Shown here: in pieces, positions 8,612 through 16,955 of the stretch
Layout of the letters: each line of letters begins with the position of its first letter
Position numbering within the stretch: the stretch's first letter is position 1
Assembly (NCBI GenBank): GCA_946405675.1
Contig: CAMJIC010000005.1
Location: 1 to 28,817, forward strand
Origin: an uncultured Clostridia bacterium
Lineage (GTDB): Bacteria > Bacillota > Clostridia > Lachnospirales > Lachnospiraceae
Reading direction: 5' to 3'
DNA: 28,817 nt
The notes under the pieces: generated by a model
Database searches by the model: none
Seen by the model: the letters and a program-made list of their open reading frames with translations, nothing else
What the model was told of the DNA's origin: nothing
Made by a program: the position numbers and the translations under genes

Positions 8612-8672
8612 ATCATTCACACGCATCATTCACACGTATCATTCACACGCGTCATTCACATGCAGCATTCAT
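8612..8672. repeat. 13-bp tandem repeat between convergent genes
   Basis: Units ATCATTCACACGC at 8612, 8625 and 8638, then a diverged unit at 8651 (GTCATTCACATGC) and a partial one from 8664 (AGCATTCATCA). They fill the 99-base gap between the converging ends of the CPBP gene and ylmH. No strong terminator hairpin is seen in this gap. Confidence 0.9.
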
Positions 8673-8679
8673 CAATTCA

Positions 8680-9432
8680 TCAGATGTAGCGCTCGATCAG
8701 GACGCAGAGCTTTCCCTTCCGGGTCTGCCGGACGGAGCCCTGATACCGGAATTTCCCCTGGTGCCGGACGGAGACCTCGTCCCCTTCGTGCAGCTCACGG
8801 GAGGAGTTTTCGACTGTCCGTCCATTGATATAAACCTGCTTTCCGGCCATGAGCTCCTGCGAGCCGGAACGGGAGAGATGGTATACCTGTGCGATCACCG
8901 CATCGATCCGGTTTGAACTGACTTGAATCTCCTGCGAAGCGAGGCGCGGCCTGACCTGATCAGGAAGCGAAGCGGTGATCGCGGCACGCACTGCAGTGTG
9001 CCTGACGCGGGTCAGGTTATCTGCAATGAAGCCTGCCATCTGGGATTCACACATCACATAGGCCGTCGGGGAATCCACCAGGATATCGCCGATCACCCTC
9101 CGCTCGATCCCCAGGTTCAGGATCGCTCCGAGGAAATCCCTGTGGGTCAGGGCATCCGCGAATTTGTCCATCAGCGGAGTGACGCACAGGATCGTGATAG
9201 GAAATGGCTCCTCATATCCAAGCACCTCGGGATCTCCGAACCGGATCATGACGCGGGCAGCCCCTTCGAACCCTCCGAAGGGTTTCATTCCGCATGCGGG
9301 AGATCCCAGGGCGAGCACGTCGGCATACTCTGCCTCATTCAAAAAGCCGGTAAACAGGCAACGGGACTCCTGCCAGGACGTTTCCTCGAGCTCACGGATC
9401 CGGTTCTGAAACTGCTTCTGTTCATTTTCCAT
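8680..9432 (-). CDS. ylmH: YlmH-family S4-domain RNA-binding protein
   Basis: 250 residues, the usual YlmH length. The N-terminal part is the YlmH-specific domain (NEAEYADVLALG, GFEGAARVMIRFGDPE, FPITILCVTP, LTHRDFLGAILNLGIER). The C-terminal 75 or so residues form an S4 RNA-binding domain (SSNRIDAVIAQVYHLSRS, then QVYINGRTVEN and HEGDEVSVRHQGKF). Family members bind the ribosome or peptidyl-tRNA and have been linked to ribosome-associated quality control in Bacillus. The ATG at 9432 is preceded by AGGAGG. It is usually found next to ylmG/divIVA cell-division genes, but here it stands alone, converging on the CPBP gene and divergent from glyA. Function is assigned by family. Confidence 0.92.
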   Translation of the reverse strand: MENEQKQFQNRIRELEETSWQESRCLFTGFLNEAEYADVLALGSPACGMKPFGGFEGAARVMIRFGDPEVLGYEEPFPITILCVTPLMDKFADALTHRDFLGAILNLGIERRVIGDILVDSPTAYVMCESQMAGFIADNLTRVRHTAVRAAITASLPDQVRPRLASQEIQVSSNRIDAVIAQVYHLSRSGSQELMAGKQVYINGRTVENSSRELHEGDEVSVRHQGKFRYQGSVRQTRKGKLCVLIERYI

Positions 9433-9586
9433 CGTTTCTGCCTCCTGGCATCAGATCTTTTTTACGAGCCATTTCCCGCAGGCCAGCAGGCGGGCCGGCC
9501 AGCGGACGATTTGCAGCATTGGTTCATTGTGCATCAAGTATAGCGCGGATCGGGGAAGCCGTGCACATTTTTTCTGTATCCATGCA

Positions 9587-9616
9587 TTGACTCAGACAGT
9601 TGTTTCCGTATATGAT
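9587..9616 (+). promoter_or_regulatory. Candidate promoter for glyA
   Basis: TTGACT (9587-9592), an 18-base spacer, then TATGAT (9611-9616). This gives a leader of about 125 bases before the glyA ATG at 9749. It lies in the 316-base ylmH-glyA divergent gap; the ylmH-proximal side holds only a weak - strand -10-like TATACT near 9540. Confidence 0.6.
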
Positions 9617-9684
9617 TCACCTCGGAATCAAAAGCTTTTATGATCATCATGGGTGAGGATCGGATCAGATGAGACAGATTGCTG

Positions 9685-9704
9685 AACCGTTGCCGCGGTT
9701 TTTT
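9685..9704 (+). promoter_or_regulatory. Small hairpin plus T-run in the glyA leader
   Basis: AACCG (9685-9689) pairs with CGGTT (9696-9700), followed by four T. The stem is only 5 bp, so at best a weak attenuator. GCTGA (9681) could also pair with TCAGC (9721). No known riboswitch consensus was recognised in this leader. Confidence 0.25.
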
Positions 9705-9748
9705 GAAAACAGGCTTGTCCTCAGCCGCAGGAAAGGAGAACATACGCT

Positions 9749-10987
9749 ATGTACTCAATTGAAGAAGTGCGCAGAGAAGATCCGCAGATCGCTGCTGCCA
9801 TAGAGGCGGAGACAGCCAGGCAGAACAGCCACATTGAGCTCATTGCTTCCGAAAACTGGGTTTCTCATGCAGTGATGGCTGCGATGGGCAGCCCGTTGAC
9901 GAATAAATATGCAGAGGGGCTTCCCGGACATCGCTACTATGGCGGCTGCAGTGTCGTGGACGAGGTGGAGAATATTGCCAGGGAGCGGGCAAAGAGGCTG
10001 TTTGGATGCACATGGGCGAATGTTCAGCCTCACTCAGGCGCGCAGGCCAATATGGCAGTTGAGATGGCACTGCTTCAGCCTGGCGATACCTTCATGGGAA
10101 TGAATCTTTCTGAGGGAGGCCACCTTTCCCACGGAAGCCCTGTCAATTTTTCGGGACTGTATTTCAATCCGGTCGCATATGGCGTGACGAAGGACGGGGT
10201 GATTGATTATGATGAAGTGGAGCGCATCGCACTCGAGTGCCGGCCGAAGCTGATCATCTGCGGAGCCAGCGCCTATGCCAGGACGATTGATTTCAAGCGT
10301 TTCCGTGAGATCGCAGACCGGGTAGGCGCCTACCTGATGGCGGACATTGCCCACATTGCAGGACTCGTTGCGACGGGCCTTCATCCGAGCCCGTTCCCCT
10401 ACGCGCATGTTGTGACGACAACGACCCATAAGACCTTGCGCGGGCCGCGGGGCGGGATGATCCTTTCCTCCGAGGAGTTTGGAAAAGAGCATAAGCTGAA
10501 CCGGGCAGTCTTCCCGGGCACGCAGGGTGGACCTCTGGAGCATGTGATTGCCGCGAAGGCAGTATGTTTCCAGGAAGCACTGCAGCCGGCGTTCAAAGAT
10601 TACTGTGAGCAGATCATTAAGAATGCGAAAGCGCTGGCAGCAGGCCTGACGCAGAGAGGAATCGATCTGGTTTCCGGAGGAACCGATAACCATCTGATGC
10701 TTGTTGACCTGCGTTCCTGGAAAAGAACCGGCGTGGAGGTCGAGGCACAGCTGGATGCGGTCGGGATCACGGCGAATAAGAACACAGTGCCAGGGGAGCC
10801 GGAGTCTCCGTTTGTGACGAGCGGACTGCGCCTCGGGACACCTGCAGCCACGACCCGCGGACTGAAAGAAGATGATTTCGACCAGGTCGCAGAGGCGATC
10901 GCGACGGTGATCAAAGAAGGAGAAGCGAAAGCAGAATACTGCCGCAGTATCGTGGCAGGCATCACAAAGAAGTATCCGCTTGTCTGA
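9749..10987 (+). CDS. glyA: Serine hydroxymethyltransferase
   Basis: PLP enzyme that converts serine and tetrahydrofolate to glycine and 5,10-methylene-tetrahydrofolate in the cytoplasm, the main entry to the one-carbon pool. At 412 residues it is full length. Family landmarks are all present: LIASENWVS near the start (usually LIASEN), NKYAEGLPGHRYYGG, QPHSGAQAN, and the PLP-lysine motif TTTTHKTLRGPRGG with Lys228. SGGTDNHL and LGTPAATTRG lie towards the C-terminus. The ATG at 9749 is preceded by AAAGGAG. It appears to be a single-gene transcript, with its own promoter (9587) and a strong terminator (11025). The formate-tetrahydrofolate ligase gene 4 kb downstream belongs to the same folate cycle. 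Confidence 0.98.
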   Translation: MYSIEEVRREDPQIAAAIEAETARQNSHIELIASENWVSHAVMAAMGSPLTNKYAEGLPGHRYYGGCSVVDEVENIARERAKRLFGCTWANVQPHSGAQANMAVEMALLQPGDTFMGMNLSEGGHLSHGSPVNFSGLYFNPVAYGVTKDGVIDYDEVERIALECRPKLIICGASAYARTIDFKRFREIADRVGAYLMADIAHIAGLVATGLHPSPFPYAHVVTTTTHKTLRGPRGGMILSSEEFGKEHKLNRAVFPGTQGGPLEHVIAAKAVCFQEALQPAFKDYCEQIIKNAKALAAGLTQRGIDLVSGGTDNHLMLVDLRSWKRTGVEVEAQLDAVGITANKNTVPGEPESPFVTSGLRLGTPAATTRGLKEDDFDQVAEAIATVIKEGEAKAEYCRSIVAGITKKYPLV

Positions 10988-11024
10988 GAACCTGCGCAGA
11001 AATCGCTTTTTGTTTTGTAACCAG

Positions 11025-11057
11025 GGCCATGTGGCGAAAGCGCACATGGCCTTTTTT
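11025..11057 (+). terminator. Rho-independent terminator after glyA
   Basis: GGCCATGTG (11025-11033) pairs with CACATGGCC; the inner GC-GAAA-GC makes a tetraloop-like cap. Six T follow at 11052-11057. It lies 37 bases after the glyA stop and immediately before a TTGACA promoter element. Confidence 0.92.
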
Positions 11058-11058
11058 C

Positions 11059-11086
11059 TTGACAGGAATGTTATACTCAATATCGG
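11059..11086 (+). promoter_or_regulatory. Candidate promoter for the ArsP_2-type transporter
   Basis: TTGACA at 11059-11064, 16 bases, then TATCGG (11081-11086). An alternative is the extended -10 TGTTATACT ending at 11077. Either would give a short leader of about 50-60 bases. Confidence 0.45.
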
Positions 11087-11142
11087 AACAAAACAAAAAA
11101 GCGGCGTTTTCGGGACAGGAGCGGAGGACAGGAGCAGACAGG

Positions 11143-12000
11143 ATGGCTGGAATCTGGGATGCGATACTGGACGGATTACTGGATACAGTCCGGCTGGTGC
11201 CTTTTTTATTTCTCACCTACCTGGTGATGGAATATATCGAACATCATACAAGTGACCGTACAAGGGCGGCGATCCGGCGCGCGGATAAGTTCGGGCCTCT
11301 TGCCGGCGGCCTTCTGGGAGCATTTCCGCAGTGCGGCTTTTCGGCCGCGGCTGCAAGCCTGTATGCCGGGCGGGTCATCACGGGAGGAACTTTGATCGCG
11401 GTCTTTTTGTCAACTTCTGATGAGATGCTGCCGATCTTCCTGTCGAAGCAGGTTGACGTTGGCCTGATCCTCCGGATCCTTGCGATCAAGGTGGTATATG
11501 GCGTGATTGCGGGCTTTGTAGTGGATTTTCTGTTCCGCAGCCTGAATGTCAGGAAGATTGGCGCGGGAATCCACGGGATCTGCGAGGCTGAGCACTGTGA
11601 CTGTGAGAAGGGGATTTTCGTTTCATCGATCAGGCATACGCTCAGCATTACGCTTTACATTTTCCTGATCTCAGTCGCACTTAACATCTTTCTTGAGGCG
11701 GTGGGGAAACAGAATCTGGAGAACCTGGTGTTTAATCAGCCGGTGATCGGGGAACTGCTGGCAGGGCTGATCGGCCTGATCCCGAACTGCGCCGCTTCGG
11801 TAGCACTGACAACGATGTATCTGGACGGTGCCATGAGTGCCGGCGCAATGATGGCAGGGCTTATGGTCGGAGCAGGGGTCGGAATCCTTGTGCTCTTTCG
11901 TGCGAACCGCAGCAGGAGGGAGAGCGTTAAGATCATTGCGATCCTGTATGGATTTGGCGTGGCCGGCGGGCTTTTGACTTCGCTGCTGCGGTTATTGTAA
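11143..12000 (+). CDS. Putative heavy-metal/manganese exporter, ArsP_2-like 10TM permease
   Basis: About 285 residues with eight to ten hydrophobic helices, resembling the ArsP_2 family annotated as putative heavy-metal or manganese transporter. Characteristic segments are GLLGAFPQCGFSAAA near residue 55, the following LIAVFLSTSDEMLPI, and the related second-half motif GLIPNCAASVALT; the two P-x-C repeats suggest an internally duplicated fold. A central loop carries a Cys/His cluster (CEAEHCDCEKG), a plausible metal-binding site. The frame is open back to 11029, but that stretch holds the glyA terminator, so I place the start at the ATG at 11143, which has AGGAG upstream. It probably moves a divalent metal out of the cell; the substrate cannot be told from sequence. 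Confidence 0.8.
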   Translation: MAGIWDAILDGLLDTVRLVPFLFLTYLVMEYIEHHTSDRTRAAIRRADKFGPLAGGLLGAFPQCGFSAAAASLYAGRVITGGTLIAVFLSTSDEMLPIFLSKQVDVGLILRILAIKVVYGVIAGFVVDFLFRSLNVRKIGAGIHGICEAEHCDCEKGIFVSSIRHTLSITLYIFLISVALNIFLEAVGKQNLENLVFNQPVIGELLAGLIGLIPNCAASVALTTMYLDGAMSAGAMMAGLMVGAGVGILVLFRANRSRRESVKIIAILYGFGVAGGLLTSLLRLL

Positions 12001-12081
12001 AGGATAGATGTATCCGAATGTGCTGCCTGCAATACATCAAGTGACTATGTGACGGTTCCTGAAGACAGTTTGGAGAAGAAA

Positions 12082-12966
12082 ATGCAGGATTATATGATCA
12101 GGGCAACGGCGGCGGATGATTCGATCCGTGCGTTTGCTGCCACGACAAAACAGATGGTGGAATATGCCAGGCAGGCGCATGATACGACGCCGGTCTGCAC
12201 GGCAGCCCTTGGCAGGCTCCTGACGGGAGGCGTCATGTTCGGGAGCATGCTGAAGGAAAACAAGGCGCTGGTCACGCTTCAGATCCGCTCGGACGGCCCT
12301 GCGGGCGGGATTACCGTTACGGCGGATTCCCATTATCATGCAAAGGGTTACATCAACAATCCCCATGTACAGATTCCGCTGAAGGCGAACGGGAAGCTGG
12401 ATGTATCAGGGGCGGTAGGAAAGGGTACGCTTACGGTGATCCGTGACATCGGGCTCAAGGAACCTTATGTCGGGACGATCAACATGCCAAGCTCGGAGAT
12501 CGCGGAGGATCTGACCTACTATTTCGCAGAATCGGAACAGATCCCCAGTTCTGTCGGGCTTGGCGTGCTGGTGGACCGGGACTGGAGTGTCAGGCAGGCC
12601 GGCGGGTTTATCCTTCAGCTGATGCCGGGGGCAGCGGACGAGATTATCGATGAACTGGAGAAGCGTCTTTCCAGTGTGAGCAGTGTGACGACCATGCTGG
12701 AGGAGGGAAAGCTTCCTGAGGATATCCTGGAGGAGCTGATCGGCAGCTTTGGGCTTCAGGTCACCGGGAAGCACGAGGTGTCCTTTGCGTGCAACTGTTC
12801 AAGAGACAGGATCGAAAGGGCGCTCATTTCCATCGGCCCCGGGGATATTCAGGAGATGATCGATGATCAGAAGCCCATCGATGTAGGCTGTCAGTTCTGC
12901 GGCAGGCAGTACCGGTTTGACACGGATGCACTCAGGCGGATTCTTGCAATCCAGAAACAGAAGTAA
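12082..12966 (+). CDS. hslO: Hsp33 redox-regulated chaperone
   Basis: Cytosolic holdase chaperone activated by oxidative stress. The start is placed at the ATG at 12082, which has GGAGAAG six bases upstream and gives the family-typical MQDYMIRATAAD; an upstream in-frame GTG at 12049 lacks a ribosome site. Length 294 residues matches Hsp33 (about 290). The substrate-binding core is recognisable (LGRLLTGGVMFGSMLK, GYINNPHV, AVGKGTLTVIRD). The four zinc-binding redox cysteines are CNC (Cys237, Cys239) and CQFC (Cys270, Cys273), the C-x-C...C-x2-C switch of the family. The gene follows the metal exporter by 81 bases and precedes nadE. Confidence 0.97.
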   Translation: MQDYMIRATAADDSIRAFAATTKQMVEYARQAHDTTPVCTAALGRLLTGGVMFGSMLKENKALVTLQIRSDGPAGGITVTADSHYHAKGYINNPHVQIPLKANGKLDVSGAVGKGTLTVIRDIGLKEPYVGTINMPSSEIAEDLTYYFAESEQIPSSVGLGVLVDRDWSVRQAGGFILQLMPGAADEIIDELEKRLSSVSSVTTMLEEGKLPEDILEELIGSFGLQVTGKHEVSFACNCSRDRIERALISIGPGDIQEMIDDQKPIDVGCQFCGRQYRFDTDALRRILAIQKQK

Positions 12967-12970
12967 GGAG

Positions 12971-13084
12971 CTGTTCAGGGCATGCTCTGAACAGTTACAG
13001 ACAGAAAAAGTAGGGATGGGGCAGCTGACAGGCAATCGCATTGCCTGGATCGGATCAGACATGGAAGCGGGACAAAAGGTCCCG
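12971..13084 (+). promoter_or_regulatory. Hairpin-rich leader between hslO and nadE
   Basis: Three inverted repeats lie in the 132-base gap: 12971-12980 with 12985-12994 (about 10 bp including one G-T, tetraloop), 13029-13035 with 13041-13047 (7 bp CAGGCAA/TTGCCTG), and 13068-13073 with 13079-13084 (6 bp CGGGAC/GTCCCG, loop AAAAG). None is followed by a T-run, so these are not simple terminators. No named riboswitch was recognised. Confidence 0.5.
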
Positions 13085-13098
13085 GAACGGAGCGCAGG

Positions 13099-15039
13099 AT
13101 GAAAGACGGATTTATCAAGGTTGCGGCGGTTACGCCAAAGGTGAGGGTCGCCGGCGTACAGTACAATACCGGGGAAGTGATCAGGCTTGTGAAGGAGGCG
13201 GCGGAAGAAGGAGCGAAGATCATCGCATTTCCCGAACTGGTCCTTACGGGCTATACCTGCAATGACCTCTTTTTGCAAAGTGCCCTTCTCAGGGAAACAA
13301 GGGCAGGACTTGCTAAGGTGGTCCGCTTCACAGAAGGAATCCGGGCACTGGTCTTTGTGGGAATGCCCCTTGAAGTGGATGGAAAACTGTATAATACGGC
13401 CGCTGTTTTATCGGATGGAAAGCTCCTGGGCTTTGTCCCGAAGCGTGCAATCCCGAATTACAGCGAGTACTATGAGCAGCGTTATTTCTCTCCCGGCAAC
13501 GAGAAGACAGTTCCGGTCATGTTTGACGGACACCAGGTTCCCATGGGATCGCTCCAGCTGTTCGAATGCGGTATGACAGAGCCGGGGGCGGATGCGATCG
13601 GCGGGATGAAGGTGGCATGCGAGATCTGCGAGGATCTCTGGATGCCGGATCCTCCCAGCACCCGTCTGGCCATGGCCGGGGCAAATGTGATCGTGAACCT
13701 TTCCGCGTCTGTTGAGGTGACCGGGAAAAGCGCTTATCGCCGGGACCTGGTCCGGATGACGTCCGGAAGGCTGGTGGCGGCTTATCTTTATGCCAGTGCC
13801 GGTGAGGGGGAATCCTCTCAGGATCTGGTCTTCAGCGGCCAGAGGCTGATTGCGGAGAATGGGAGCATGCTGGCGGATTCCGGCAGGTTTACCACCGGGA
13901 TCACCTATGCCCAGATCGATATAGACCGCCTGCAGGCGGAAAGGCGCCGCATTACGACCTTTGCATGCCGCCGGGATGAGGATGTGACCTGCACCAGGTT
14001 TGATCTAGATGTGGAAGAAACCCGGCTGGAGCGGAAATTTGATCCGAAGCCCTTTGTCCCGTCCAGCGAGGAGCACCGCGCATCCAGGTGCGAGGAAATC
14101 TTCCAGATCCAGGCACTGGGGCTGAAGAAGCGGCTGGAGCATATTGGAGCCAAGAGCGCGGTGATCGGTATCTCAGGAGGGCTGGATTCTACGCTGGCCC
14201 TGCTTGTCTGCGTGAGGGCATTTGACATGCTTTCCCTGGATCCGGCCGGGATTCATGCCATCACGATGCCCGCCTTCGGAACGACAGACCGTACATACCG
14301 CAATGCGGTTGCAATGAGCAAGGCGCTTGGCTGCAGCCTTCAGGAGATCAACATCAAAAAGGCGGTGATGCAGCATTTCGCAGACATCGGGCACGATCCT
14401 TCCGTGACGGATGTCACCTATGAAAACGCGCAGGCCAGGGAACGCACGCAGGTTCTGATGGATCTGGCGAATCAGACCGGCGGGATCGTGATCGGGACAG
14501 GGGATCTGTCAGAGCTGGCGCTGGGATGGGCGACCTATAACGGCGATCATATGTCCATGTATGCGGTCAACAGCTCCGTGCCGAAGACACTGGTGCGCCA
14601 TCTGGTACATTATTATGCGCAGAACCTGTGCACGGAAGACCTCAGGCATGTCCTGGAGGATGTGCTGGATACCCCGGTGAGCCCGGAGCTCCTTCCCCCG
14701 CAGGATGGGCAGATCGCGCAGAAGACAGAGGATCTGGTGGGGCCGTATGAACTCCATGATTTCTTCCTGTATTATGTGCTGCGCTTTGGCTTTGCCCCCT
14801 CCAAGGTATACCGGATCGCGAAGCGTGCATTTGAAGGCCGCTTTGATGACGGTACCATCCTGAAGTGGCTTCGGAAGTTCTACTGGAGATTCTTCTCCCA
14901 GCAGTACAAGCGCTCCTGCGTCCCGGACGGCCCGAAGGTGGGAACCGTCGCGGTGAGTCCGCGGGGAGACCTGCGTATGCCCAGTGATGCCTGTGTGGCG
15001 CTGTGGCAGAAGGATCTTGACAGACTGGGGGAGTGTTAA
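13099..15039 (+). CDS. nadE: Glutamine-dependent NAD+ synthase
   Basis: Two-domain enzyme that amidates nicotinic acid adenine dinucleotide to NAD+, using ammonia released from glutamine. The N-terminal nitrilase-type glutaminase has the catalytic triad Glu46 (FPELVLTGY), Lys115 (VPKRAIPNY) and Cys177 (EICEDLW). The C-terminal synthetase has the ATP-pyrophosphatase P-loop ISGGLDST at 358-365. It continues with TMPAFGTTDRTYRNA and GTGDLSELALGWATYNGDHM, both typical. The 646-residue length fits the long, glutamine-dependent form. The start MKDGFIKVAAVTPKV is family-like and has GGAG six bases before the ATG. fhs starts 44 bases downstream, so the two are likely co-transcribed. Confidence 0.97.
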   Translation: MKDGFIKVAAVTPKVRVAGVQYNTGEVIRLVKEAAEEGAKIIAFPELVLTGYTCNDLFLQSALLRETRAGLAKVVRFTEGIRALVFVGMPLEVDGKLYNTAAVLSDGKLLGFVPKRAIPNYSEYYEQRYFSPGNEKTVPVMFDGHQVPMGSLQLFECGMTEPGADAIGGMKVACEICEDLWMPDPPSTRLAMAGANVIVNLSASVEVTGKSAYRRDLVRMTSGRLVAAYLYASAGEGESSQDLVFSGQRLIAENGSMLADSGRFTTGITYAQIDIDRLQAERRRITTFACRRDEDVTCTRFDLDVEETRLERKFDPKPFVPSSEEHRASRCEEIFQIQALGLKKRLEHIGAKSAVIGISGGLDSTLALLVCVRAFDMLSLDPAGIHAITMPAFGTTDRTYRNAVAMSKALGCSLQEINIKKAVMQHFADIGHDPSVTDVTYENAQARERTQVLMDLANQTGGIVIGTGDLSELALGWATYNGDHMSMYAVNSSVPKTLVRHLVHYYAQNLCTEDLRHVLEDVLDTPVSPELLPPQDGQIAQKTEDLVGPYELHDFFLYYVLRFGFAPSKVYRIAKRAFEGRFDDGTILKWLRKFYWRFFSQQYKRSCVPDGPKVGTVAVSPRGDLRMPSDACVALWQKDLDRLGEC

Positions 15040-15083
15040 ACGCGTGTCACTGGCAGGATATACAGAAGACAGGAGGATAAGGT

Positions 15084-16844
15084 ATGCTTGATCCGGTTCA
15101 GTACAAGGACTGGCAGATTGCGGAGGAAGCGGAGAAGACGCTCCCTTCCGTGCAGGAATTCACATCAAAGATGGGTCTTCTGGAGGATGAGGTCATCCCC
15201 TATGGAAGGACGCCGAAGCTGGATTTCATCAAGATCATGAAACGGCTCAAGGATAAGCCGGATGGAAAGTATATTGAGGTGACGGCGATCACTCCTACTC
15301 CGCTGGGAGAAGGAAAATCGACGACCTCCCTGGGGCTGATCGAAGGCCTCGGAAAGCTTGGGAAGAATGCAGGGGGATGTCTCCGGCAGCCTTCCGGCGG
15401 GCCGACCATGAATGTGAAGGGGACTGCGGCAGGCGGCGGCAATGCGCTTTTGATTCCCATGACGGAGTTTTCCCTGGGGCTGACCGGGGACATCAATGAC
15501 ATCACAAACGCGCACAATCTGGCGATGACCGCACTCAATGCCAGAATGCAGCATGAGCGCAATTACGATGACGTGCGCCTTGAAAAGATCGGGCTGCGCC
15601 GGCTGGACATTGATCCTGAGCGGGTGCAGTGGAATTTTGTGATGGATTTCTGCTGCCAGGCACTCCGGAAAATGGAGATTGGGCTTGGCGGGGGAAAGAT
15701 GGACGGATTCCGGATGGAGACCCGTACAAACATTGCAGTTTCCTCTGAGCTGATGGCGATCCTTTCCGTTGCGGTGGATCTGAAGGATCTGAGGGAAAGG
15801 ATCGGAAATATCGTCCTTGCCTATGACCGGAAGGGGAATCCGGTAACTGCCGAGGATCTGGAGGTGGCAGGAGCCATGACAGCATGGATGAGGAATACGA
15901 TCAATCCGACTCTGTGCTATACGGTAGAACACCAGCCCTGCCTGGTTCATGCGGGACCCTTTGCCAATATTGCGATCGGGCAGTCCTCCATTATCGGAGA
16001 CCGCCTCGGGCTCAAGCTGTTTGATTATCATGTCACAGAGTCCGGCTTTGCCGCTGACATCGGATTTGAAAAGTTCTGGAATGTCAAATGCCGGCTTTCA
16101 GGCCTTAAGCCGCATGTTTCGGTCATTGTGGCCACGATCCGCGCTTTGAAAATGCACGGGGGCGGCCCGGAGGTCAAGCCCGGCAGACCGCTTCCGGAGG
16201 AATATACGAAGGAAAATCTTGCCTTGCTGGAAAAGGGCTGTGAGAACCTGTTCCACCATGTCAGGAATGTCCAGATGTCAGGTATCCGGCCTGTCGTGTG
16301 CATCAACAAATTCCATACGGATACGGATGCTGAGATCGCCCTGGTGCGGGAACTGTGCAAGGAACATGGCGTCAGGTGCGCCCTGTCCGAGCATTGGCAG
16401 TACGGGGGCGAAGGCGCGCTGGAGCTGGCGCAGGCAGTCGTGGATGCCTGTGAAGAGGAGAGCAGCCTGCATTACCTGTACGACCTGGATCTGCCGCTGC
16501 GTCAGAGAGTCGAGCGGATCGCCACTCAGGTTTATGGCGCGGACGGTGTTGACTGGGAACCCCTCGCCATTGAAAAGGCAATGCGTTTTGAATCTGATCC
16601 CAGGTACGCAGACTACTGCACGATGATGGTGAAGACACACCTGTCCCTGTCCCATGACCCGGCATTAAAGGGGGTTCCGAAGCACTGGAGGCTGCCGATC
16701 CGTGATATATTGGAATACGGAGGGGCAAGGTTCCTGTGCCCGATGGCAGGTACGATTTCCATGATGCCCGGAACCGGGTCAAATCCAGCATACCGGCGGG
16801 TTGATGTGGACACAGAAACCGGAAAAGTCAGCGGGCTGTTCTGA
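15084..16844 (+). CDS. fhs: Formate-tetrahydrofolate ligase, divergent subfamily
   Basis: Enzyme joining formate to tetrahydrofolate at the cost of ATP, making 10-formyl-tetrahydrofolate. The P-loop TPTPLGEGKSTT (70-81) and the second family signature VATIRALKMHGG (349-360) are intact, as is the FANIA...IIGDRLGLKL region. The first signature, normally GxKGGAAGGGY, reads NVKGTAAGGGN here (110-120). The surrounding CLRQPSGGPT resembles the C1-tetrahydrofolate synthase form more than the common bacterial LREPSLGP. At 586 residues it is about 30 longer than usual bacterial enzymes. It may therefore be a paralogue with changed kinetics or substrate. AGGAGG-like sequence precedes the ATG at 15084. 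A hairpin element follows 15 bases after the stop. Confidence 0.88.
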   Translation: MLDPVQYKDWQIAEEAEKTLPSVQEFTSKMGLLEDEVIPYGRTPKLDFIKIMKRLKDKPDGKYIEVTAITPTPLGEGKSTTSLGLIEGLGKLGKNAGGCLRQPSGGPTMNVKGTAAGGGNALLIPMTEFSLGLTGDINDITNAHNLAMTALNARMQHERNYDDVRLEKIGLRRLDIDPERVQWNFVMDFCCQALRKMEIGLGGGKMDGFRMETRTNIAVSSELMAILSVAVDLKDLRERIGNIVLAYDRKGNPVTAEDLEVAGAMTAWMRNTINPTLCYTVEHQPCLVHAGPFANIAIGQSSIIGDRLGLKLFDYHVTESGFAADIGFEKFWNVKCRLSGLKPHVSVIVATIRALKMHGGGPEVKPGRPLPEEYTKENLALLEKGCENLFHHVRNVQMSGIRPVVCINKFHTDTDAEIALVRELCKEHGVRCALSEHWQYGGEGALELAQAVVDACEEESSLHYLYDLDLPLRQRVERIATQVYGADGVDWEPLAIEKAMRFESDPRYADYCTMMVKTHLSLSHDPALKGVPKHWRLPIRDILEYGGARFLCPMAGTISMMPGTGSNPAYRRVDVDTETGKVSGLF

Positions 16845-16858
16845 ACAACAGAAAGTCA

Positions 16859-16922
16859 TTACAAGCCGCACCCCTTCCAACGGGTCGGCATGCGGGGGCG
16901 CGTTGGAAGGGACGCGACTTGC
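16859..16922 (+). repeat. Intergenic hairpin element, copy 1 (fhs-hisA gap)
   Basis: Starts TTACAAGCCGCACCCC and ends GGGACGCGACTTGC. The arms 16872-16882 and 16901-16911 are an 11-bp perfect inverted repeat around an 18-base loop; outer bases CAAG and CTTG, and CGC with GCG, also pair. The flanks match copy 2 at 18593-18645 in 28 of 30 positions while the inner stem sequence differs. No T-run follows, so it is not an ordinary terminator. Confidence 0.8.
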
Positions 16923-16955
16923 AGCGAAAGGCTGAGGGAAAGAGAGGAAACAGGA

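Noticed and set aside
9617..9748. Folate or glycine riboswitch in the glyA leader
   Set aside because: No matching conserved motif was found; only a weak 5-bp hairpin is present.
11058..11142. Manganese (yybP-ykoY) riboswitch before the metal exporter
   Set aside because: The leader after the candidate promoter is too short and lacks the conserved paired-loop motifs.
16859..16922. Integron attC-like site
   Set aside because: The ends do not match the RYYYAAC/GTTRRRY core sites and there is no integrase or cassette array.
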